A DNA stretch of 64,000 bases from Pseudoduganella armeniaca (GTDB lineage: Bacteria > Pseudomonadota > Gammaproteobacteria > Burkholderiales > Burkholderiaceae_D): contig NZ_CP028324.1 in the NCBI RefSeq assembly GCF_003028855.1, positions 1,054,001 to 1,118,000 of the forward strand. Reading direction: 5' to 3'. Shown piece after piece: positions 56,512 to 64,000 of this stretch (within the stretch, counting starts at the first letter, position 1; every line of letters begins with the position of its first letter). The translations under genes and the position numbers were made by a program. The notes beneath the pieces were generated by a model. That model did no database searches. It saw only the letters and a program-made list of their open reading frames with translations, and had not been told where the DNA came from.

Positions 56512-59500
56512 TCAGTTGTCGTCGGCAAAAGTGGTGTTGTTCATGATGTGTTCCGTGATCTGCGCCAGCAATGGCCACAGCCGCGCGACCAGTTCGCGCG
56601 CCGCGCGCGCCTCGCTGGCCGGGTCGCCCGCCGGCAGCTTTTCCAGCTGGTGGCACAGCTCGCCCAGTCCGTACGCCCCACGGTGCGGGCCGACGCCTTC
56701 AGGCGGTGGCCCAGGTCGCGCACGGTCTGGATGTCGCCCGCTGCCAGGGCGCGCTCCATTTCCGAGAAGCCCGCCTCGCTCGTCTGCAGGAACTTGAACG
56801 CGAACTTGCGGATCTTGTCCGGGTGGTAGCCCAGCACCTGCGCCAGCACCGACAGGTCGATCACGGCCGGATCGCCCGCCAGCGTGGCGCGGCCGGCCCG
56901 CCGCACGGGCCGCGCCGGCCGTTGCGCCGCCGCACCGGGCGGGCGTGGCGGCAGCCAGCGCGCCACGCTCTGCACCATCGTGGCCGGCTGGATCGGCTTC
57001 GAGATGAAGTCGTCCATGCCGGCCGCCAGGCAGCGCTCGCGGTCCTCGTTGGTGGCGGTGGCCGTCATCGCCAGCACGTGCAGGCCCGCCAGGCGCGGAT
57101 CGGCGCGGATGCGGCGCGTGGCCTCCAGCCCGTCCATCAGCGGCATCTGCACGTCCATCAGCACGCAATCGAAGCCGGTCTGGCGCAGCAGCTCGAGCGC
57201 CTCGGCGCCGTTGTTGGCGACGCATACGGCGGCACCGGCTTCCTCCAGCATCTCCTGCGCGATCTGCTGGTTGAACGTATTATCTTCCACCAGCAGGATG
57301 CGGGCGTCCTTCAATGCCGCAATCGTGCCTGGCAGGGCCGGCGCATCGGCGTCCTGGCGCGCGACGGGGCCGCTGGCCGTGCCGACGCCCAGGCGTGCCG
57401 TGAACCAGAACGTGCTGCCGGCGCCGGGACTGCTGCGCACGCCCACCTCGCCGCCCATCAGCTGCGCCAGCTGCTTGCAGATCGCCAGCCCCAGGCCGGT
57501 GCCGCCGTAGGCCCGGGTCGTCGAGGCGTCCGCCTGCTGGAACGACTGGAACAGCTTGCCCATCTCCGCTTCGGACAGGCCGATGCCTTCGTCGCTGACC
57601 TCGAAGCGCACCAGGCAGTGGCTTTCGTCGGCCGTCACGCTGCGCACGCTGACGCGGATGCTGCCCTGCTCGCTGAACTTGATGGCATTGGTGGTGTAGT
57701 TGATCAGCACCTGGTTCAGGCGCAGCGGATCGCCCACCAGCACGGGCGGCAGCGCCGGGTCGAGGTCGAACTCCAGCGCCAGCTCCTTGCCGGCCGCCTT
57801 CGGCGCCACCACCGTCGTCAGCGTGCGGATCACGTGCTCCATCGAGAACGGGACCTGTTCGATATCGAGCTTGCCGGCTTCGATCTTGGAGATGTCGAGG
57901 ATGTCGTCGATGATGCGCAGCAGGTGTTCGCCGGCGAAGCGGATTTTTTCCAGGTAGTCGCGCTGGCGCGGGTCCAGGTCCGTTTTCAGCGCCAGGTAGG
58001 CCATGCCGATCACGCCGTTCATCGGCGTGCGGATCTCGTGGCTCATATTGGCCAGGAACTGGCCCTTGGCCATGCTGGCTTCCTCGGCCACCTGCTTGGC
58101 CTCTTCCAGCTGCTCGGTGCGCCGGGCCACGCGCTCTTCCAGGTGCTCGTTCAGTTCGCGCAGCGCCTGCTCGGCGTGCTTGCTGTCGGTGATGTCGATC
58201 GACATGCCGATCAGGTAGGCCGGCTTGCCCTGCTCGTCGTACACGGGTTTCTTGAAGGTGCGCAGGTGGCGGTGCTCCCGCAGGCGCGGATTCCACAGCG
58301 TTTCCTCGAAGTCGATCAGGTCGCCGTGCGCGAACGCTTCCGCGTCGCGCCGCTGGAACTCCGCCATTTCCTCCGGCGTGTGCAGGTGCGCATATTCGCC
58401 GTCCTGCAGCTCGCGCAGCGTGTAGCCGAACTGTGCCTCGCAGGCCGGATTCATCTCGATCATGCGGCCGTCCGCGCCTTTCAGGAACAGGCCGATCGGC
58501 ATCATCTTGATGATTTCCTGCAGCCGCTGTTCGCCGTGGCGCACGGCGTCCTCGCTGCGCTTGCGGTCCGTGATGTCGGTCAGGCTGGCCACGGCCATCG
58601 TGGTGGCACCCAGCTCGTCGCGCATCGGTTCGGCGTTGACGGACAGCCAGCCCATCGTGCCGTCCTGCCGCGCCACGCCCATCACCACGTCGCGCACCGA
58701 CTGGCCCGAGCGCAGCGCCTGCGCCACCGGATGCTCGTCGTCGCCGAACGGGCGGTCGTCCTCGTGCACGCCGGGCCACAGCCGCGCGCCGCTGGCCGCG
58801 GCGGGGCCCAGCATGCGCATTGCCGCCGCGTTACATTCGAGCAGCACGCCTTCGCCATTGAGCACGATCAGGCCGTTGGTGACGGCATTGAACACGGATG
58901 CCATGCGCTGGCTGGAATTGCGCAGCGCCACCTCGGCCAGGCGGCGGTCGGTGATGTCCGTGATCATGGCCAGCGTGCCGGCGTAGACGCCGTTGTCGGC
59001 ATTGATCTGGGTGGTCGACAGCAGGCCCCACATCGACGAGTGGTCCTTGCGGTAGAAGCGCGCGTCGCCCTGTTCGGCCATGCCGGGCCGGCGCCGGCTG
59101 TTGTGCTGGCGCAGCAGCGCGCAGCTGTCCTCGTCCATGAACTCCTGCATCGTCCGGCCCAGCATTTCCTCCGGCTCGTAGCCCAGCATGCGCGCCATCG
59201 TCGGGTTGACGAAGGAGGTACGGTCATGCTCGTCCGTCATCCAGATCCCTTCGGCGGCCGTCTGCACGATCAGGCGGTAGCGTTCCGAGCTGGCGTGCAG
59301 CGCCTGCTCGGCGCGCTGGCGCTGCGTCATGTCGCGCACCGACACCACCGACAGGCCCTGGCCCTGCATCTTGATCGGCGCCAGATGGACCATCGCGGGA
59401 AAGTGGCTGCCATCGGCGCGCCGGGCCGTCAGCACGCGCCCCGGCAGGTTGGGGCGCGAAAACAGCTCGCGCGGCTGGCCGGGCGTGCTGCGCATGACCT

Positions 59501-61160
59501 CCGGCACCAGCAGCTCGAGCGACTGGCCGACCAGCGCTTCCGGCGCGTAGCCGAAGCAGGTGGCGGCGGCGTTGTTGGCCTGGCGGATGCGGCCGGTGCG
59601 GTCGGCCACCAGCATCGAACCGGGCATCGCCTCCAGCATCGCAGCCACCTGCTCGCGTTCTTCCTCGGCGCGGGTGCCGGCGTCGCCCATCGTGCCGCTG
59701 ATGCGCAGCGGCTGGCCGGCCTGGTCGCGTTCGAGCACCATGCCGCGCACCAGCACCCATTTGTAGTGGCCATCGCGGCAGCGCATGCGGAATTCCCACG
59801 CGAAGTGGACCGGCTCCGCCTGTGGCGCTTCCAGCCCGGCCATCTCGTGCAGCAGGCGTGGACGGTCTTCCGGATGCACGTACGCCAGCCATTCATCGCG
59901 CGTGTCGGCCGCCAGTTCGCCGGGCGCATAGCCGAGGATCTCGCAGTAGCGCGGCGACAGGCGCAGCTGGGGCTTCTGCGGCTGCCAGTCCCACAGCCCT
60001 TCGCCGGCGCCGGCCAGCGCGAAGCCGGCAATGCGCTCGGCCTCGCCCGCGCGCGCCTGGGCCCCGCGCAGCTGCGCCACCATGCGGCGCTGGCGCCACA
60101 GCACGGCGCCGCCCAGCAACGCCGTCAGCGCGCCCGCCGCCGCCCATGGCCACGTCGGCCCCGGCTGCCGCGGCTCCTGGTACAGGAAGCCCTGCAGGGG
60201 AAACTGGGCCGGCATCATGCCCAGCGCCGCGTAGGCGTCGGCGATGGCCTGCCAGCGCACGGGATTGCTGTAGCCCAGTTCGATCAGCGGCTGCTCCAGC
60301 AGCGGCGCCGTCATGCGCGCCTCGTACATCAGGTGTTCGCGGCTGAGCCGGTCCGGATAGCGCGCCCGGATCAGGTCGACGATTTCCTCTGGATGGGCCA
60401 TCGCATAGCGCCAGCCCTTCAGCGTGGCGGCGCGCATGGCGCGGGCGCGCTCGGGATGCTCGCGCAGCTCCGCTTCCGTCGTGTACAGGTTGTCGCCATA
60501 GAAATCGATGCCGGCCGCGCGCGGCGTCAGCACGTCGAAGTTGCCGCCGATCCGCTCCAGCCGGTACGCGATCGCCGTGCTGTAGGCGGACATCGCGTCC
60601 ACCTTGCCCTCGAGCAGGTCCTCGATCCGGTAGCTGTGCGGTATCAGGATCAGGTCCTGCAGCCGCACGCCCTGGCGCAGCAGGTAGGCCTGCAGCTCCT
60701 CGTTACTTGGCGCCAGCATCACGCGACGGTGCGCCAGCGGCAGGCGCTTGCCGTCCGGCCCGCGCCGCACGATCAGGGCAGAGGCCGAGTGCTGGAAGAT
60801 CGACGCCAGCACGACCACGGGCGCGCCGGCGGCCCGCCGCAGCAGCAGGCTGCTGTTGCCGGTGCCATACTGGGCGCGGCCGTCCAGCACGGCCTGTACG
60901 CCATCTTCGCCGGGATGCGCTTCCACCAGCTGGACGTCGAGCCCGGCGTCGCGGTAATAGCCCTTGTCCTGCGCTGCGTAATAGCCGGCGAACTGGAACT
61001 GATGGCGCCATTTCATCTGGACGATGACGGGATCGCCGGCCGCGCTGGCGACCGCCGTGGCCAGGGCGGCCAACGCGCCGACGAGCGCACGCCGCGCCGG
61101 GCGCGCGGGGCGGCGCTCGGACGGAGAGTGCAACGGCGTGCGGCGTTGAGGCAAGAACAT
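56512..61160 (-). CDS. Hybrid sensor histidine kinase with NMT1-type sensor, multiple PAS, REC and a frameshifted Hpt domain
   Basis: A very large kinase of about 1540 residues. The order is signal-like N-terminus, NMT1/THI5-like periplasmic binding domain (about 45-330, starting [18 protein letters not shown]), transmembrane helix near 345-362, then five PAS domains, HisKA ([10 protein letters not shown]) and HATPase. A receiver has its Asp in CVLMDVQMP, and a Hpt has His in LGHRLKASA. After TVG in the Hpt the frame as read gives a non-homologous basic tail ending at 56541. The expected continuation [14 protein letters not shown] is in the next frame, ending at 56512. One base is missing in the C-run 56676-56679, so the feature is drawn to the corrected stop. 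NMT1 domains bind pyrimidine or small nitrogenous ligands. Confidence 0.85.
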
Positions 61161-61259
61161 TCCTTGCTGGACCTTCCTTTCAGTTCGGCAGCCGTACCGG
61201 GCTGCTGAAGTGCGGTCAACTATAGCATCGAAGCGGGCGCGGACCCGTTTCAGCCCGGG

Positions 61260-62006
61260 TCAGGCGTCCTTGCCGGTGCTGACGCTGCCGGTGAACTGAT
61301 AGCGGTGGCCGGGATGCCACATGGTGACGATGGAGGCGACCTTGCCACTCGAACGGGTCTGGCGCCGCAGCACCAGGCAGGGCTGGCGCGCGTCCATCGC
61401 CAGCATCTCGGCGATGTCGCGCGGCGGCGCCAGCGCTTCCAGGCTGTAGCTGGCGCCCTGCAGCGGCGCGGCCGCCACCAGGTATTCGTTCGGGGTGATG
61501 CGGGTGAAGTCCTGCTCCATGTAGGCCGGCGCGCACTGCGGATTGACCCAGCGGTCCTCGACCTGGATCGGTACGCCGTTCTCGTAATGGACGATGATCG
61601 AGTGATACAGCGGCAGGCCGGCCGCCAGCTCGAACTGCTTGGCCAGCAGCTCGTTGGCGCGGCTGCGCTCCAGCAGTTGCAGGCTGCTGCGGTGGGTATG
61701 GCCGCGCGCGCGCACCTCGTCGGCGATGCTGCGGATCTGCAGCAGGGTGGCCTGGTATTTTTGCGGCGCCACGAACGTGCCGGAGCCCTGGCGGCGCGTC
61801 AGCACTTCCTCGGCCGTCAGCTCGCGCACGGCGCGGTTGACCGTCATGCGCGACACGCCGAACTGCTTGACCAGCGCCTGTTCGGACGGGATCACGTCGC
61901 CTTCCTTCCAGTGCCCGGCCGCGATCTGCGCCGTCAGGAAATCCTTGATGCGCTGGAAGATCGGCGTGTTGTCCTGCTGGTGCTCGGGGGCTGGCTGTGC
62001 GTCCAA
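61260..62006 (-). CDS. hutC: GntR/HutC family repressor, probable histidine-utilisation repressor
   Basis: This 248-residue protein has an N-terminal winged helix (PIFQRIKDFL, then EGDVIPSEQALVKQFGVSRMTVNRAVRELTAEEVL) and a UTRA ligand-binding domain with the typical QVEDRWVNPQCAPAYMEQDF and TPNEYLVAAAPLQ segments. This pattern is that of HutC, which represses hut genes and responds to urocanate. No hut structural genes lie in the window, so either the hut operon is beyond the edge or this is a related orphan regulator. It is divergent from ada. Confidence 0.8.
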   Translation of the reverse strand: MDAQPAPEHQQDNTPIFQRIKDFLTAQIAAGHWKEGDVIPSEQALVKQFGVSRMTVNRAVRELTAEEVLTRRQGSGTFVAPQKYQATLLQIRSIADEVRARGHTHRSSLQLLERSRANELLAKQFELAAGLPLYHSIIVHYENGVPIQVEDRWVNPQCAPAYMEQDFTRITPNEYLVAAAPLQGASYSLEALAPPRDIAEMLAMDARQPCLVLRRQTRSSGKVASIVTMWHPGHRYQFTGSVSTGKDA

Positions 62007-62136
62007 ACGGTTTCTCCGCTGCTCGGTGCGGCGATTCTAGCATCGGCCCGGGCGAATTCAAAAGCAAGGCGCGGAGTGCCCCGCCACCGGGCCGGTCATA
62101 ATATGCGTGCATCGAATCGCCACGAGGGGAATCACG

Positions 62137-63189
62137 ATGACCAACTATAGTAATGACGAGGCGCGCTGGGCCGCCGTGCAGCGGCGCGACGGCGCTGCCG
62201 ACGGCCAGTTCTGGTATGCCGTGCGCACCACCGGCGTCTACTGCCGGCCGTCCTGCGGCGCCCGCCCGGCACTGCGCGCCAACGTCAGCTTCCATGCCTC
62301 GACCGAGGCGGCCGAGCAGGCCGGTTTCCGGCCCTGCCGCCGCTGCAAGCCGGACCAGCCGCCGCTGGCGGAGCGGCACGCCGCGCTGGTCGAGCGCATG
62401 TGCCGCCTGATCGAGGTGGCGGACAGCGCGCCGGACCTGGCCAGCCTGGCCGAGGCCCTCGGGGCCAGCCAGTTTCACCTGCATCGCATCTTCAAGGCGC
62501 ATACGGGGATCACGCCGAAAGCCTATGCGGCGGCGCAGCGCCAGCGCCGGATGCAGCAGAACCTGGCGCGGCAGCCGTCCGTCACGGATGCGATCTACGC
62601 GGCCGGCTTCAACTCCAGCGGCCGTTTCTATGCGGCCTCGCCCGGCGCGCTGGGCATGACGCCGACGGCGTTCCGCGCTGGCGGGCAGGGCGCCACGATC
62701 CGCTTCGCTATCGCCCAATGCGCGCTGGGCGCCATCCTGGTGGCCAGCACCGACGTCGGCATCTGCGCGATCCTGATGGGCGACGATCCGGACGCACTGG
62801 CGCGCGACCTGCAGGACCGCTTCCCGAAGGCGGAACTGATCGGCGCCGAGCCGGCGTACGAGGAAACCGTCGCGCGCGTGATCGGTTTCGTCGAGGCGCC
62901 GCAACTGGGATTGGACCTGCCGCTGGATGTGCGCGGCACGGCCTTCCAGCAGCGCGTGTGGCAGGTGCTGCGTACGATCCCGGCTGGCCAGCGCGTCAGC
63001 TACACGGAGCTGGCGCGGCTGATCGGCGCGCCCAACAGCGTGCGCGCCGTCGCCAGTGCCTGCGCGGCCAACGCGATCGCCGTCGCCATTCCCTGCCACC
63101 GGGTGGTGCGCACGGACGGTTCGCTGTCCGGCTACCGCTGGGGCGTCGAGCGCAAGCAGGCGCTGTTGGAGCGGGAGGCGGCTTCGTGA
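62137..63189 (+). CDS. ada: Bifunctional DNA repair methyltransferase / transcriptional activator Ada
   Basis: This 350-residue protein has an N-terminal Ada zinc domain with Cys36 and Cys40 in VYCRPSCGARP and the CRRCKP pair. An AraC-type helix-turn-helix follows (LAEALGASQFHLHRIFKAHTGITPKAY), then the O6-methylguanine methyltransferase domain with active cysteine 320 in IPCHRVV. All catalytic cysteines are present, so both phosphotriester and O6-methylguanine repair plus gene activation are expected. The ATG at 62137 has a ribosome-binding site GAGGGGA. The stop overlaps the GTG start of the next gene, suggesting a DNA-alkylation operon. Confidence 0.95.
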   Translation: MTNYSNDEARWAAVQRRDGAADGQFWYAVRTTGVYCRPSCGARPALRANVSFHASTEAAEQAGFRPCRRCKPDQPPLAERHAALVERMCRLIEVADSAPDLASLAEALGASQFHLHRIFKAHTGITPKAYAAAQRQRRMQQNLARQPSVTDAIYAAGFNSSGRFYAASPGALGMTPTAFRAGGQGATIRFAIAQCALGAILVASTDVGICAILMGDDPDALARDLQDRFPKAELIGAEPAYEETVARVIGFVEAPQLGLDLPLDVRGTAFQQRVWQVLRTIPAGQRVSYTELARLIGAPNSVRAVASACAANAIAVAIPCHRVVRTDGSLSGYRWGVERKQALLEREAAS

Positions 63190-63872
63190 CGTTCGACTGG
63201 CTGGCGATCGAGGAAGCGCTGAACACGGCCGGCTGCGCGCACGTGCCGGGCGTGCTGTCCGGCGCCGAGTGCGCGGCGCTGGCGGGGCTGTATGGGCAGG
63301 ACGGGTTGTTCCGCAGCCGCGTCGTGATGGCGCGGCACGGCTTCGGCCAGGGCGAGTACCAGTATTTTCGCTACCCGCTGCCGGATCGCGTCGCCACGCT
63401 GCGGGAGACGATGTACGGGCCGCTGGCGGCGATCGCCAACCGCTGGCAGGCGGCGCTGGATCTGCCGGTGCGCTTCCCGGCGCGGCACGCCGAGTTCCTG
63501 GCGCGCTGCCACGACGCCGGCCAGCTGCGCCCGACGCCATTGCTGCTGCAGTACCAGGCGGGCGACTACAACTGCCTGCACCAGGATTTATATGGCGAGC
63601 ACGTGTTTCCACTGCAGGCCGCGTTCCTGCTGTCGCGGCCCGGGGCGGATTTCACCGGCGGCGAGTTCGTGCTGACCGAGCAGCGCCCGCGCATGCAGTC
63701 GCGGGTGGAGGTGGTGCCGCTGGGGTTGGGGGATTGCGTGATCTTTCCCGTGCATCAGCGGCCGGTGAACGGCACGCGCGGGGTGTATCGGGTCAATTTA
63801 AGGCACGGCGTGTCGCGCGTGCGCAGTGGCCTGCGGCATACCTTGGGCGTCATTTTTCATGATGCGCAGTGA
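63186..63872 (+). CDS. 2-oxoglutarate Fe(II)-dependent oxygenase coupled to ada
   Basis: This 228-residue protein starts at a GTG overlapping the ada stop (GTGA). The iron-binding HxD is in LHQDLYGEH. A distal His/Arg region (PVNGTRGVYRVNLRHGVSR) follows at the spacing expected for the jelly-roll fold, with a GDYNCLHQ approach. It resembles the oxygenase family proposed to act on nucleic acids rather than AlkB by sequence (no AlkB RxNxTxR motif is obvious). Translational coupling to ada suggests a role in repair of alkylated DNA or RNA, which is inference. Confidence 0.82.
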   Translation: MTFDWLAIEEALNTAGCAHVPGVLSGAECAALAGLYGQDGLFRSRVVMARHGFGQGEYQYFRYPLPDRVATLRETMYGPLAAIANRWQAALDLPVRFPARHAEFLARCHDAGQLRPTPLLLQYQAGDYNCLHQDLYGEHVFPLQAAFLLSRPGADFTGGEFVLTEQRPRMQSRVEVVPLGLGDCVIFPVHQRPVNGTRGVYRVNLRHGVSRVRSGLRHTLGVIFHDAQ

Positions 63873-63904
63873 GCGGTGCGTGACCAGTCGGCGCTGGCAC
63901 GGTT

Positions 63905-63931
63905 GGGGTCTGTCCCTTCGGGACTGACCCC
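63905..63931. repeat. GGGGTCTGTCCC near-palindrome
   Basis: Arms 63905-63916 and 63920-63931 around TTC match at 11 of 12 positions. It is a further member of the palindrome family, 33 bases after the oxygenase stop, where it could serve as a terminator. Confidence 0.75.
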
Positions 63932-64000
63932 GGTTTACCATGTCGGCCGTGGAGTGCCGGTTGACAGCCGGCAGACCGCGTACGTTTTTTTCCAGGGCAC

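Noticed and set aside
56571..61208. 1545-residue plus-strand open frame
   Set aside because: Shadow of the large hybrid kinase; composition-biased translation without domains.

Overview
The window is GC-rich, gene-dense DNA that looks like a betaproteobacterium of the Oxalobacteraceae (Massilia / Duganella / Pseudoduganella type). This is inferred from the overall protein flavour, a PEP-CTERM protein, the trxA-rho neighbourhood, a zinc-less L31 and non-phosphorylative sugar-acid genes. No rRNA, CRISPR array or intact insertion sequence was seen. One tRNA, tRNA-Leu(CAA), is present.

Layout. 0-3.9 kb: malic enzyme MaeB, a DUF2214 membrane protein and a PEP-CTERM exported protein. 3.9-8.2 kb: a GDP-D-rhamnose cassette (gmd, rmd, two GT4 glycosyltransferases). 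8.2-12.7 kb, minus strand: an MHYT-domain hybrid histidine kinase overlapping an HD-GYP response regulator. 12.9-20.7 kb: a sugar-acid regulon of two convergent operons, transporter plus mutarotase on the plus strand and kdgD, ketoglutarate-semialdehyde dehydrogenase and SMP-30 lactonase on the minus strand. Each operon has the same operator laid over its -10 box, and a FadR-type GntR regulator lies beyond. 20.8-23.2 kb: a LexA-box-preceded orphan gene, then a DeoR regulator overlapping an MFS transporter. 23.3-34 kb: a 3246-residue Sec-exported SpvB/RHS protein, a candidate immunity gene and a scarred zone where a truncated gene copy abuts an rhs fragment. 34-35.6 kb: small genes and DUF488.

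35.9-42.0 kb is the most striking part. It is a compact operon encoding a double-glycine-leader protein with an HExxH metallopeptidase motif, a lipoprotein, a JmjC-type oxygenase, an HlyD-family adaptor and a C39-peptidase ABC exporter with an intact Cys-His-Asp triad. It reads as a self-contained export system for a leader-processed, possibly hydroxylated, putative secreted protease.

42-48.4 kb: a serine hydrolase, tRNA-Leu, an APC permease split by a one-base frameshift and an AT-rich patch with a lipoprotein. 48.5-56 kb, minus strand: a divergent FtsH-like AAA protease, a periplasmic solute-binding protein, an ArnT-like glycosyltransferase, L31 type B, rho (followed by a 100-bp tandem repeat) and trxA. 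56-61.2 kb: a response regulator and a very large NMT1-PAS hybrid kinase whose Hpt domain is frameshifted. 61.2-63.9 kb: a HutC-type repressor, and Ada overlapping a 2OG-Fe(II) oxygenase.

A family of intergenic palindromes sharing GGGGTCAGACCC / GGGACAG cores is scattered through the window (eight sites). It looks like a genome-wide REP-like element, often placed where operons converge. All functional statements rest on reading translations and motifs by eye; no database search was run.
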